Source: JBGZEX01 sp041846495 (GTDB lineage: Bacteria > Bacteroidota > Bacteroidia > Bacteroidales > Marinifilaceae). Taken from it: 26,587 nt of DNA. Made by a program: the position numbers and the translations under genes. Below are positions 1 through 8,762 of the stretch, in pieces; positions within the stretch are counted from its first letter, which is position 1, and each line of letters starts with the position of its first letter. The notes under the pieces were generated by a model. That model was not told where the DNA came from. It made no database searches and worked only from the letters and a program-made list of their open reading frames with translations. Location of the stretch: positions 1 to 26,587 of the forward strand of contig JBGZEX010000005.1 of the NCBI GenBank assembly GCA_041846495.1. Direction: 5' to 3'.

Positions 1-1
1 A

Positions 2-55
2 TCCGTAAGGCGGGGATTTAAAATTCCTAAGGGCTATAAAAGAGTGGTCAGATGA
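2..55 (+). CDS. 3' end of an upstream gene (possible DUF4292 lipoprotein), partial
   Basis: Only the last 17 codons lie in the window. This is the only forward frame that stays open from the left edge up to the next gene, and it ends in TGA at 53-55. Its stop overlaps the start of the EnvC-like gene in an ATGA arrangement, the same coupling seen between the next two genes, which supports a real reading frame. The visible end is basic and contains the stretch F-K-I-P-K-G-Y-K-R. From memory, DUF4292 lipoproteins of Bacteroidota end in a similar way and often precede envC-like genes, so that is the best guess. With so few residues the identity stays tentative. Confidence 0.5.
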   Translation, partial: SVRRGFKIPKGYKRVVR

Positions 56-1245
56 AGTATTTTTTTTTCATATTTGCTTTTTGTTTTAAATTTATTTTGT
101 TGTGTAATATATCCGATGCACAGAATATCAATGATATAAAGAAACAAAAAGAGAAAAGCGAAAAAGAAATCGATTATTTAAACGGGCTTTTGAAAAATCT
201 TCAAAATGAGAAATTTGCTTTTGATAAGAAATTGAATATAATTATTTCTAAGATTGAAGAGAGTAAGAAAGTTATCGATTTGTTGAATACGGAGATTTCT
301 TTTTATAATAAATCCATAGAGCGGAATAAGGAGAAAATCCGGGAAATGGAGAATATTAAGAAGGAAATGTTGGATCTATATGCTAAATTGATATACGGAA
401 ATTGGAAGAAACGGAACAAAAGCGATAATAGAATGTTTATACTTGCCTCTTCCGATTTTAATCAGGCCTATAAGAGATTCAAGTATTTGCAACAAATTCA
501 GGATTATTCTAAAAAACAGTTGCAACAAATTCAGAATATCAATGATTCTTTGGTATTGATAAACGATAATATGGAAAAAGAAGTGATTTCCCGCAATTCT
601 GCTGCGAAAGAAGTTGCTTCACAACAAAAAAAATTGAAGGCGGAAGAAAACGGCCAAAAGGATTTGATTGCCAAAGTCAGGAAAAAAGAGAAAAATTTAC
701 GTAAAAAATTGGATATTGAATTGGCAAACAGGAGAAAATTAGAGAAACGTTTAGATGATTTGATTAAAGCTTCGGCTAAAAAATCGAGCGGAGTTTCCGA
801 TTTTTATAAGTTAACGCCTGAAGAAAAATTGGTTTCCGATAATTTTGAAAAAAATAAAGGTAAATTGCCTTGGCCTGTGAAGCAAGGTTTCATATCCGAA
901 AAATTCGGTATAAACGTACATCCTGTTTATAATCGTGTCCAAATGTTGAATAACGGAATTAATATAACGGCGGCGGATTATTCCGAAGTACGGGCTGTTT
1001 TTAAGGGGAAGGTTTCCGAAATAATTTTTATGCAGGGATTCAATAATGTGGTAATTATCAGACATGGAGATTATTTGACGGTTTATTCGAATTTATCCGA
1101 TGTATATGTAAAAAAAGGAGAAGATGTAGATTTAAAACAAGCTATAGGTAAGTTGGCTCACGATAAAGATAAGGGCAGTATTATTAATTTTCAAATATGG
1201 AAAAATACCCGGAAATTGAATCCGGAATATTGGTTAGCCAGATGA
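52..1245 (+). CDS. envC: EnvC-like murein hydrolase activator (M23/LytM family)
   Basis: Predicted periplasmic protein of 397 residues. Residues 1-23 form a signal peptide ending near S-D-A-Q. Residues of about 25-245 are rich in K, E, Q and N with the heptad character of a long coiled coil. A LytM/M23 domain occupies about 273-397, starting at L-P-W-P-V. The zinc ligands of active M23 peptidases are not present: the H-x3-D site reads N-N-G-I-N-I and the final H-x-H region reads N-F-Q-I-W. This fits EnvC-type activators, which use a dead LytM domain to switch on N-acetylmuramyl amidases during division; the amidase partner is not in this window. The ATG overlaps the upstream stop (ATGA), and the gene's own stop overlaps the ybeY start in the same way. 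Family assignment is firm; the activator role is inferred. Confidence 0.9.
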   Translation: MKYFFFIFAFCFKFILLCNISDAQNINDIKKQKEKSEKEIDYLNGLLKNLQNEKFAFDKKLNIIISKIEESKKVIDLLNTEISFYNKSIERNKEKIREMENIKKEMLDLYAKLIYGNWKKRNKSDNRMFILASSDFNQAYKRFKYLQQIQDYSKKQLQQIQNINDSLVLINDNMEKEVISRNSAAKEVASQQKKLKAEENGQKDLIAKVRKKEKNLRKKLDIELANRRKLEKRLDDLIKASAKKSSGVSDFYKLTPEEKLVSDNFEKNKGKLPWPVKQGFISEKFGINVHPVYNRVQMLNNGINITAADYSEVRAVFKGKVSEIIFMQGFNNVVIIRHGDYLTVYSNLSDVYVKKGEDVDLKQAIGKLAHDKDKGSIINFQIWKNTRKLNPEYWLAR

Positions 1246-1676
1246 AAAGGATATATTTCGATGTAGCGGATGTGGAGTTACCCGATTTTTTTTCGGAATC
1301 TCGTATTTCCGAATGGTTGAATTCCATAGCGGAAATTTACGGTAAGAACATAGGAGAATTGTCTTATAGATTTTGTAATGATTCGTATATGTTGGAAGCT
1401 AACCGTTTTTATTTGAATCACGATTATTATACGGATATTTTGACTTTTGACAATTGCATGGACGATGTTTTATACGGAGATATTTTGATAAGTTTGGATA
1501 CGGTTCGCTCGAATGCGGAAAAATTGAATCAAAATTTTCGGGATGAGTTTTTCAGAGTGATAAGTCACGGTATTCTTCATCTCATAGGTTTTAAAGATAA
1601 ATCTCCCGGGGAAGAGGAAATAATGCATAAAGCGGAGGACAGATGCTTGGAATTGCTTAAAAGCTTAAATTATTGA
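1242..1676 (+). CDS. ybeY: Endoribonuclease YbeY (rRNA maturation factor)
   Basis: YbeY is a metal-dependent endoribonuclease involved in 16S rRNA 3' end maturation and ribosome quality control. The protein has 144 residues from the ATG at 1242; an in-frame ATG at 1197 would add 15 residues read from envC sequence, so the ATGA overlap with the envC stop is the better start. The family metal motif is present as H-G-I-L-H-L-I-G-F. The third histidine of the usual H-x3-H-x5-H pattern is absent: the sequence continues K-D-K-S-P-G. I recall a similar G-Y-K-D-K form in Bacteroidota YbeY proteins, so this is probably a lineage trait and not decay. mnmG follows after four bases. Confidence 0.93.
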   Translation: MKRIYFDVADVELPDFFSESRISEWLNSIAEIYGKNIGELSYRFCNDSYMLEANRFYLNHDYYTDILTFDNCMDDVLYGDILISLDTVRSNAEKLNQNFRDEFFRVISHGILHLIGFKDKSPGEEEIMHKAEDRCLELLKSLNY

Positions 1677-1680
1677 GATT

Positions 1681-3558
1681 ATGTTTTCATCTTACGATGT
1701 GATTGTGGTGGGGGCCGGCCATGCCGGTTGCGAAGCGGCTCATGCCGCTGCGAAATTGGGTTCCAAGACCTTGCTTATAACGATGGATATGCATAATATA
1801 GCTCAAATGTCCTGTAATCCGGCCATAGGAGGAATAGCTAAAGGTCAATTGGTTAGGGAGATAGATGCTTTGGGAGGAATGATGGGAATAATTACCGACA
1901 GTAGCAGTATACAGTTCAGATTGTTGAATATGTCTAAAGGACCGGCTATGTGGAGTCCTCGAGCTCAATGCGATAGGAATTTTTATTCTCATTTGTGGCG
2001 AAAAATTCTTGAAAATACTCCGGGTTTGGATTTATGGCAGGACGAAGCTGTATCTTTGCTTATAAACGACGGAAAAGTGTCGGGGGTGAAAACTTTTGTA
2101 GGTGCGGAATTCCGTTCTAAAACAGTTATTTTAACAAATGGAACATTTTTTAATGGACTTATTCATATAGGTAATGTAAGAATGAGGGGGGGACGGATTT
2201 CGGAACCTTATACTTCCGGTATATCTTCTCAATTAGAGTCTTTGGGATTCGAGCGGGGCAGGATGAAGACGGGAACTCCGGCACGTATAGACGGACGTAC
2301 GATAAATTTCGATTTGCTCGAGCCTCAGTACGGAGTCGAAGATTTTCATGTTTTTTCTTTTATGAACGGAGCCGGCTTTAAAGACAGGCTTAAACAGCGC
2401 CCTTGTTACATAGCTTATACGAATGAAGAGGTTCATAATATATTGAGGGAAGGTTTTTCCGAAAGTCCTCTTTTTAACGGAAGAATACGGAGTATAGGTC
2501 CTCGTTATTGTCCGAGTATAGAAACCAAATTGGATACTTTTCCCGATAAGACGAGTCATCATTTGTTTTTGGAGCCGGAAGGGGAGACTACTACGGAATA
2601 CTATATAAACGGATTTTCTTCTTCTTTGCCTTGGGATGTGCAATTGCGGGCGTTACGGAAGGTGAAAGGATTGGAAAATGTAAAAATTTTCCGTCCCGGT
2701 TATGCCATAGAATACGATTATTTTTCTCCTATGGAACTTTATCATACGCTTGAAACGAAGAGGATAAAGGGACTTTATTTTGCAGGTCAGATTAACGGAA
2801 CTACGGGATATGAGGAAGCTGCAGCACAAGGTATTATGGCGGGAATCAATGCCCATGCATCCGTTAGCGGAAAGGATCCTCTCGTATTTAAGAGAGATGA
2901 AGCTTATATAGGTGTGTTGATAGACGATTTGGTTGTCAAAGGAGTTGACGAACCTTACCGTATGTTCACTTCAAGAGCCGAGTTCAGAATACTTTTAAGA
3001 CAGGATAATGCGGATGTACGCTTGACGCCTGTCGGGTACGACTTGGGATTGGTATCCGAAGAACGTTACGATTTGTTGAAAAATAAAATATCGGCTCGGG
3101 ATATGCTTACGGATTTTTTAAAATCTTTTAGCGTAAAACCGGCGGATGTGGACAACTATCTTAAATCCGTAGGATCTACTCCCTTGGCTCATGGAGTTAA
3201 ATTATCCGATATTTTGTCCAGACCTCAGGTGGAAATTTTTTCATTGGCCGAACATATACCACCTTTGCGTACTTTTATCGAAACTCATCATATAAGAGAA
3301 GAAATTATGGAAGCTGCGGAGATTTCTTTGAAGTATTCGGGTTATATCGAGCGAGAACGTCTCTTAGCCGATAAACTTACCAGGTTGGAATACGTATCCA
3401 TAAAGGGAAAATTCAATTATATGGAATTGACAAATCTTTCTATAGAAGCAAGACAAAAATTGGAGAGGATACAACCCGAAACATTGGGACAGGCTTCGAG
3501 AATAACGGGCGTTTCTCCGGCGGATATAAACGTACTTTTAGTTCTTTTAGGGAGATAA
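1681..3558 (+). CDS. mnmG: tRNA uridine-5-carboxymethylaminomethyl(34) synthesis enzyme MnmG (GidA)
   Basis: FAD-binding subunit of the MnmE-MnmG complex, which modifies the wobble uridine of certain tRNAs. At 625 residues it is full length for the family. The N-terminal dinucleotide-binding motif G-A-G-H-A-G-C-E-A-A is at about residues 11-20, and the GidA signature C-N-P-A-I-G-G-I-A-K-G follows near residue 45. A second signature, Y-D-Y-F-S-P, lies near residues 344-349, and the flavin-binding G-Q-I-N-G-T-T-G-Y-E-E-A-A-A-Q-G is near 362-377. The C-terminal helical domain that contacts MnmE and tRNA is present. It is probably co-transcribed with ybeY (gap of four bases). The 33 bases after its stop hold a parS-like palindrome. 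mnmE is not in the window. Confidence 0.98.
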   Translation: MFSSYDVIVVGAGHAGCEAAHAAAKLGSKTLLITMDMHNIAQMSCNPAIGGIAKGQLVREIDALGGMMGIITDSSSIQFRLLNMSKGPAMWSPRAQCDRNFYSHLWRKILENTPGLDLWQDEAVSLLINDGKVSGVKTFVGAEFRSKTVILTNGTFFNGLIHIGNVRMRGGRISEPYTSGISSQLESLGFERGRMKTGTPARIDGRTINFDLLEPQYGVEDFHVFSFMNGAGFKDRLKQRPCYIAYTNEEVHNILREGFSESPLFNGRIRSIGPRYCPSIETKLDTFPDKTSHHLFLEPEGETTTEYYINGFSSSLPWDVQLRALRKVKGLENVKIFRPGYAIEYDYFSPMELYHTLETKRIKGLYFAGQINGTTGYEEAAAQGIMAGINAHASVSGKDPLVFKRDEAYIGVLIDDLVVKGVDEPYRMFTSRAEFRILLRQDNADVRLTPVGYDLGLVSEERYDLLKNKISARDMLTDFLKSFSVKPADVDNYLKSVGSTPLAHGVKLSDILSRPQVEIFSLAEHIPPLRTFIETHHIREEIMEAAEISLKYSGYIERERLLADKLTRLEYVSIKGKFNYMELTNLSIEARQKLERIQPETLGQASRITGVSPADINVLLVLLGR

Positions 3559-3560
3559 AA

Positions 3561-3576
3561 GGTTTCACGTGAAACA
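3561..3576. promoter_or_regulatory. Candidate parS chromosome-segregation site
   Basis: The sequence GGTTTCACGTGAAACA matches the widely conserved parS consensus TGTTTCACGTGAAACA at 15 of 16 positions. Its core, GTTTCACGTGAAAC at 3562-3575, is a perfect 14-base palindrome. It lies in the 33-base gap between mnmG and the adenine deaminase gene. parS sites are bound by ParB (Spo0J) and usually cluster near the replication origin. No parA or parB gene is in the window, so the role is inferred from the motif alone. Confidence 0.7.
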
Positions 3577-3591
3577 TTAATTGAAGAAAAG

Positions 3592-5208
3592 ATGAAAGAA
3601 ATAACCGGAAATATCGTAGATATAGAAAATAGAAGAATATATTCGTCCCGGATATCGATTTTCGAGAACAGGATAGTTGCCATAGAAGAAATAGATGATA
3701 AGGATGTATCCACGTATATTCTTCCCGGATTTATAGATGCTCATGTACATATAGAAAGCAGTATGCTGACTCCGCATAATTTTTCGAATGCCGTTATTCG
3801 AAGAGGTTGTGTGGCTATTGTGAACGATCCGCATGAAATAGCCAACGTATTGGGAAAAGAGGGAATAAAATATATGTTGGAAGACGCCCGAACATCTTCG
3901 ATTAAGATGTTTTTTACGCTTCCTTCTTGCGTTCCCGCAACGCCTTTCGATATTTCCGGAGCCATACTCTCGGCATCGGATATGGACGTATTATTGGAAG
4001 AATACGATTTCGTAGGCATATCGGAAATGATGAATGTGGAGGGTGTTTTGAATTCGGATTCGGAAGTTATGGCAAAATTGTCCCTTTCGCATAAATATGA
4101 AATACCGGTGGACGGTCATGCTCCCGGATTGAGAGGAGATAAACTTGCGACTTATATAAGAGCCGGAATATCCACCGATCACGAATCTTTCGAAACGGAA
4201 GAAGCCTTGGAAAAAATATCCGGAGGTATGAAAATATTGATTAGAGAAGGAAGTGCTGCAAAAAATTACGAGGCTTTGAAATCTTTGATTTCTCATTATT
4301 CCGACTCATTGATGTTTTGCACGGACGATTCCCATCCCGAAGATATTTTGGAGGAAGGGCATATAGATAAAATCGTGAAAAAGGCGATAAGGGACGGTTT
4401 CGACTTATTCGACGTTTTAAAAATTGCCTGCTGTAATCCCGTAAAACATTATAAATTGGATGTAGGACTTTTGAAAATAGGGGATAAAGCCGATTTTATA
4501 GAAGTGAACGATTTAAAGAATTTCGGAGTGGAGCGGGTATTTATCGACGGAGAAATAAGGTATGATAAAAAAATGTCCTTGCCGAATATCGAAGTATCGA
4601 ATATCCCGAATAAGTTCAATCGGGATTTTTTAAAATCTTCGGATATTGCTGTAAAAACCTCCGGACGAACTTTGGTTATAAATGTAAAAAACGGTTCATT
4701 GATAACCGATAAATCGTTTTACGATTTGGGATATTCCGAAAATTTTGAATCGGATATCTCTAAAGATGTTTTGAAAATCGTATATATGAACCGTTATACG
4801 AATGCAAAACCTCGAATTGCTTTTATTCATGGCTTCGGATTGAAAAAAGGAGCTATCGCTTCTTCGGTAAGTCATGATTCTCATAATATATTAGCGGTGG
4901 GATGCAAGGATGCGGATATTTGCAATGCGGTGAATCTATTGATTGAACATAGGGGAGGATTGGTTTTCGCTTCGGAGGATTTCGGTAAAATATTGCCTCT
5001 TCCCGTAGGAGGTATAATGTGTGATAAAAATGCGGAAGATGTTGCCGGAAATTATACCGAATTGAACCGGATTTTAAAATCTTGCGGTTGCATATTGGAT
5101 TCCCCTTTTATGACCTTGGCTTTTATGTCTCTTATTGTAATTCCTTATGTTAAGATCGGAGAAGAGGGAATATTCGATTATGAAAAGTTCCGATTTATTT
5201 CGGAATAA
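3592..5208 (+). CDS. ade: Adenine deaminase
   Basis: Member of the amidohydrolase superfamily (COG1001 type), predicted to convert adenine to hypoxanthine and ammonia in purine salvage. It has 538 residues. The metal motif P-G-F-I-D-A-H-V-H places two histidines at 51 and 53. Further family motifs are V-D-G-H-A-P-G (His176), S-T-D-H-E (His197) and C-T-D-D-S-H-P (about 243-248). The C-terminal adenine deaminase domain contains V-S-H-D-S-H-N. It sits 33 bases after mnmG and 11 bases before uvrC in the same direction. From memory, many Bacteroidales carry apt (adenine phosphoribosyltransferase) at this position, so the deaminase may be a functional replacement. Secondary adenase-type substrates cannot be excluded. 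Confidence 0.93.
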   Translation: MKEITGNIVDIENRRIYSSRISIFENRIVAIEEIDDKDVSTYILPGFIDAHVHIESSMLTPHNFSNAVIRRGCVAIVNDPHEIANVLGKEGIKYMLEDARTSSIKMFFTLPSCVPATPFDISGAILSASDMDVLLEEYDFVGISEMMNVEGVLNSDSEVMAKLSLSHKYEIPVDGHAPGLRGDKLATYIRAGISTDHESFETEEALEKISGGMKILIREGSAAKNYEALKSLISHYSDSLMFCTDDSHPEDILEEGHIDKIVKKAIRDGFDLFDVLKIACCNPVKHYKLDVGLLKIGDKADFIEVNDLKNFGVERVFIDGEIRYDKKMSLPNIEVSNIPNKFNRDFLKSSDIAVKTSGRTLVINVKNGSLITDKSFYDLGYSENFESDISKDVLKIVYMNRYTNAKPRIAFIHGFGLKKGAIASSVSHDSHNILAVGCKDADICNAVNLLIEHRGGLVFASEDFGKILPLPVGGIMCDKNAEDVAGNYTELNRILKSCGCILDSPFMTLAFMSLIVIPYVKIGEEGIFDYEKFRFISE

Positions 5209-5219
5209 GTTTATTTTTT

Positions 5220-7016
5220 ATGGCCTTGTATGACGAATATTTGAGAAAATACATATCCGGACTTCCTAAAAGTCCCGGAATATATCAATATTTGAATTCG
5301 AAAGGAGAGATTATATATATAGGAAAGGCTAAAAACCTTCATGCAAGAGTATATTCTTATTTGCATAAAAAAGGACAGTCTCGAAAAACCTTGAAATTAT
5401 TGGATGCCGTATCCGAAATTCGTTATGCCGTTGTGGAAAATGCGGAAGACGCTCTTTTGTTGGAAAATAATTTAATAAAAAAATACCGTCCGAAATACAA
5501 TATTTTATTGAAGGACGATAAAACCTATCCATGGATATGCATAAAGGATGAGGTTTTTCCGAGGGTATTTATAACCAGAAGATTGGATCGAAAAAAAGGA
5601 GTTTTTTTCGGTCCTTATACTTCCGTACGTTTTGCCTCTACTTTAATAAAACTCATACGTCTTATTTATAAGATACGGACTTGTTCTACGCATTTTTCGA
5701 AATCTTCCATTCAGGCCGGGAAATATAAGGTTTGTCTCCAATATCATATAGGGAACTGCAAAGCACCTTGCGTCGGTAAAATATCCGAAGAAGAATATGA
5801 AGAAGACATTATTCAGATAAAAAATATATTGAAAGGAAACATATCTTCCGTTATCGATTATATGAAGAATAAAATGTCGGATTATGCCGAGAAATTGGAA
5901 TACGAAAGAGCGGCCGAAGTTAAAGAAGCCATAGATATTGTGCGAAATCACCAAACGAAATCCGCTATCGTCGCTCCGACTTTAACGAATATAGATATTT
6001 TTTCTTATGAAGAAGGGGAAAAATATGTGTATGTAAATTTTATGAAAGTTGTTAATGGTGCTGTAAATCAAATACATACTATAGAAATGGAGAAAAGAAC
6101 GGATGAAGAAAAAGCATCCATATTCTCTTTTGCCATATTCGAAATAAGACAATTGGTCAATTCTTCTTCCCGGGAAATCGTACTTCCGTTTTATCCCGAT
6201 ATTATGTTTGAAGGCGTTCGTTATACCATTCCCCAAAAAGGGGAGAAAAAGAAACTTCTGGACCTTTCTTTACGGAATTTGAAATATTTCAAAGCGGATA
6301 AGGAGAAAAGTCGTTTCACGAAATTTAAAGAGAAGTCTAAGGAAAACATCAATGAAATATTACGTAGGGAGTTGAATTTAAAACATCCCCCTTCCCGTAT
6401 CGAATGTTTCGATAACTCGAATATAAGCGGTACGCATCCGGTAGCCGCCTGTGTGGTATTTGAAAACGGAAAACCGCTTAAACGGGAATACAGGCATTTT
6501 CACGTGAAAACCGTAAAAGGTCCGGACGATTACGCTTCGATGAGAGAGATTGTTTTCAGGCGTTATAAACGGGTTTTGGAAGAAGACGGGGAATTGCCCG
6601 GGCTTATCGTAATCGATGGAGGAAAGGGGCAGCTACGGGCTGCTACGGAGGCTCTGAATGCCTTGGATTTAAAACTGCCCGTCATCGGTTTGGCAGAGCG
6701 ATTGGAGGAGATCTATTATCCGGGCGATAAGGAGCCTTATATACTCGGGAAAAATTCTTCCGCATTGAAACTGCTTATGTATATAAGGGACGAGGCCCAT
6801 CGTTTCGGTATAAGTTTTCATCGCAGTTTGAGAGAAAAGGATTTGATTAAAGGGAGTTTATCCGAGATCAAAGGGATAGGGAAGTTGACGGAAGAACGTT
6901 TGATTTCCCATTTCGGTTCGGTAGAGAGAATAGGGATTTCCTCTCAAGAGGAAATAGCGGAAATCATAGGTCCTGCAAAAGCGGCATTGATATGGAATTA
7001 CCTTACGGATAAGTAA
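5220..7016 (+). CDS. uvrC: UvrABC excinuclease subunit C
   Basis: Nuclease that makes both incisions around bulky DNA lesions during nucleotide excision repair, acting with UvrA and UvrB. It has 598 residues. The GIY-YIG domain, for the 3' incision, has G-I-Y at 20-22 and Y-I-G at 33-35. Cysteines at 154, 172, 180 and 184 match the four-cysteine iron-sulphur cluster region reported for UvrC. The UVR motif that binds UvrB spans about 212-247. The RNase H-like domain for the 5' incision has Asp398 in C-F-D-N-S-N, Asp466 in I-D-G-G-K-G and His527. Tandem helix-hairpin-helix motifs end the protein (about 545-595). It is the last gene of the left plus-strand run and converges on the S41 protease gene with 23 bases between stops; I see no convincing terminator there. 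Confidence 0.98.
   Translation: MALYDEYLRKYISGLPKSPGIYQYLNSKGEIIYIGKAKNLHARVYSYLHKKGQSRKTLKLLDAVSEIRYAVVENAEDALLLENNLIKKYRPKYNILLKDDKTYPWICIKDEVFPRVFITRRLDRKKGVFFGPYTSVRFASTLIKLIRLIYKIRTCSTHFSKSSIQAGKYKVCLQYHIGNCKAPCVGKISEEEYEEDIIQIKNILKGNISSVIDYMKNKMSDYAEKLEYERAAEVKEAIDIVRNHQTKSAIVAPTLTNIDIFSYEEGEKYVYVNFMKVVNGAVNQIHTIEMEKRTDEEKASIFSFAIFEIRQLVNSSSREIVLPFYPDIMFEGVRYTIPQKGEKKKLLDLSLRNLKYFKADKEKSRFTKFKEKSKENINEILRRELNLKHPPSRIECFDNSNISGTHPVAACVVFENGKPLKREYRHFHVKTVKGPDDYASMREIVFRRYKRVLEEDGELPGLIVIDGGKGQLRAATEALNALDLKLPVIGLAERLEEIYYPGDKEPYILGKNSSALKLLMYIRDEAHRFGISFHRSLREKDLIKGSLSEIKGIGKLTEERLISHFGSVERIGISSQEEIAEIIGPAKAALIWNYLTDK
6497..6510. promoter_or_regulatory. Weaker parS-like palindrome inside uvrC
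   Basis: TTTTCACGTGAAAA is a perfect 14-base palindrome with the parS core TTTCACGTGAAA, but the conserved outer G/C pair is replaced by T/A. It lies in the uvrC codons for H-F-H-V-K. It is about 2.9 kb from the stronger site at 3561. These are the only two CACGTG hexamers I found when scanning the window by eye. It may be a degenerate second parS or a coding coincidence. Confidence 0.3.
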
Positions 7017-7039
7017 AACGGTTTTCGTACCGGAAATTT

Positions 7040-8683
7040 TCAGGGCTTCAGGATTTTTTCATAGACGGAACGATTTCTCAATACAGCTCGAGCTTGGCAT
7101 ACTTCGTTGTCATACAGGCTTTTATATTCAACGAGTCCTTCATTATTATAATATCTTATAATGAATTCGTAGGCCAATAGTTCTTGAATTTCTTTTTTGA
7201 ATAAGTCCATATCGCTTTCGAGCGAATGATAGAATAAATCCGCTAATTCCCGTATTTCTTTTTCGTGTTTATCGTAATATTTTTCTGTTTTGGCGGATTT
7301 TATCAATTCTTTGATTGCCGCTTGCGATTGTGTTTCATAACTGAAATTTTCATGTTTAAGATAGGACTTGAATTCGTCGTATATCGCATCTGTAATTTCG
7401 AATTCTGCAATGGGAGCAATATTTTTGTGGTGATGGGCATATAATCCGACAAAATCGAATATCTTATCTTTTATAAGAAGTTCTTTGCATATTTTTGGGA
7501 AATCTTTAAGCGGGATTTCCATATCCGGAAATATTCCGCCGCCGTCGTAAACAGTTCTCCCGGCTTTTGTTTTAAAGGCTTTCATAAGGGAATCCGGTAT
7601 TTTTCCCACGCTTCCGTCCGGATTTCGATGATTGTAATCGATGGCCTGTATGCATCTTCCGCTCGGTATATAGTATCTGGCGGTTGTAAGTTTGAGTTGG
7701 GTGCTATAAGGTAAATTCCGTACGGTTTGTACTAATCCTTTGCCGAAAGAACGTTCGCCTATGATTACGGCACGGTCGTAGTCCTGAAGAGAGCCGGCTA
7801 CGATTTCGGAAGCGGAGGCCGTAGCCCTGTCTATGATTACGGCGAGGGGAATATCGGGCATAACGGGTTTTGTTGGGGTATAATAATCGTTTTTCCGGGA
7901 TTTTTCTTTCCCCTTCATAGTTACGACTTTTGATCTTTGGGGAAGGAAAAGATTTACGATATTTATCGCCTGTTCTAAAAGTCCTCCTCCGTTTCCTCTT
8001 AAATCCAATATGATGGCTTTGGCATTTTGTTCTTTTAGAGCGAGAACGGCATTTTTTACGTCTTTGGCTGCCTTATCGGTGAAATTGTTGAGATAGATAT
8101 ATCCTATACTGTCTTTGATTCCGTAATAGGGAATACTCGGAATTTGAATATTTTCCCTTCTTATTTTTTTATTTACGATTTGAGAATGTCCGTACCGTTT
8201 TATTTCCATATTAATGTATTTTCCGGGTTCTCCTTTCAGCATACAACTGGCTTCTTCCACCGAAACTCCGCTGAGCGATTGAGTGTTTATGGAAATAATC
8301 GTGTCTCCGGGCAATAATCCCGCTTTGTATGCCGGAGAATTGCTCCAAGGTTGGCGTATGATAATGGCATCTCCTTTTTTTCCGATAACGGCGCCTATGC
8401 CGGCATAGGCACCTGTCGTCATGATTTTTATTTGTTCTATTTCATGTTCCGGATAATATTCGGTATAAGGATCCAACGTATTCAACATATATTTTATGCC
8501 TTTTTCCATAAAGGCATCCGGATTGAGGGTATCGACATAAAGCATGTCGAGTTCTTTTATCAGATTGGCAAAAATATTGAGGTTTTTGGTAATAGCGAAT
8601 TTATGCTTATCCGTTCCGAATCCTAAAAATACGAATAAGCCTGTTCCGAAAAGAATACAGATAAAAAGATATTTTCTTTTCAT
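7040..8683 (-). CDS. S41 family carboxy-terminal processing protease (CtpA/Prc-like)
   Basis: Predicted periplasmic or membrane-anchored serine protease that trims or degrades proteins from their C-termini. It has 547 residues. Residues of about 5-22 form a signal anchor. A PDZ domain spans about 90-170 and includes the G-L-L-P-G-D-T-I turn. The S41 core includes L-D-L-R-G-N-G-G-G (about 227-234). The catalytic dyad is Ser290 (in A-T-A-S-A-S-E) and Lys315 (in S-F-G-K-G), with the 25-residue spacing seen in Prc. The C-terminal 150 residues or so form a charged helical extension without a recognised domain. It lies 79 bases beyond yidD. That gap holds a palindrome, CTATTTT-gcg-AAAATAG (8701-8717), overlapping a one-mismatch -7 element (TATTTTCG), so the gene may have its own promoter. 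Confidence 0.93.
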   Translation of the reverse strand: MKRKYLFICILFGTGLFVFLGFGTDKHKFAITKNLNIFANLIKELDMLYVDTLNPDAFMEKGIKYMLNTLDPYTEYYPEHEIEQIKIMTTGAYAGIGAVIGKKGDAIIIRQPWSNSPAYKAGLLPGDTIISINTQSLSGVSVEEASCMLKGEPGKYINMEIKRYGHSQIVNKKIRRENIQIPSIPYYGIKDSIGYIYLNNFTDKAAKDVKNAVLALKEQNAKAIILDLRGNGGGLLEQAINIVNLFLPQRSKVVTMKGKEKSRKNDYYTPTKPVMPDIPLAVIIDRATASASEIVAGSLQDYDRAVIIGERSFGKGLVQTVRNLPYSTQLKLTTARYYIPSGRCIQAIDYNHRNPDGSVGKIPDSLMKAFKTKAGRTVYDGGGIFPDMEIPLKDFPKICKELLIKDKIFDFVGLYAHHHKNIAPIAEFEITDAIYDEFKSYLKHENFSYETQSQAAIKELIKSAKTEKYYDKHEKEIRELADLFYHSLESDMDLFKKEIQELLAYEFIIRYYNNEGLVEYKSLYDNEVCQARAVLRNRSVYEKILKP

Positions 8684-8762
8684 AATGTTTTTATTAATTT
8701 CTATTTTGCGAAAATAGCTTAAATATAGGATATTTTGAAGTTTAAAAATAGAATTATCGGAT

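Noticed and set aside
1197..1241. Upstream in-frame ATG that would extend YbeY by 15 residues.
   Set aside because: The extension is read from the end of the envC gene in another frame and does not resemble YbeY; the ATGA overlap at 1242 fits the neighbouring gene junctions.
52..1245. Loss of zinc ligands in the EnvC-like LytM domain, as a sign of gene decay.
   Set aside because: EnvC-type activators normally carry a non-catalytic LytM domain, and the frame is intact and coupled to its neighbours.
1242..1676. YbeY lacking the third metal-binding histidine, as a sign of a dead enzyme.
   Set aside because: The rest of the motif is intact and I recall the same K-D-K form in Bacteroidota YbeY proteins, so it is probably normal for this lineage.
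7017..7039. Possible terminator between the convergent uvrC and S41 protease genes.
   Set aside because: Only a four-base stem (CGGT/ACCG) is seen, with no T-run directly after it on either strand, so I do not call one.
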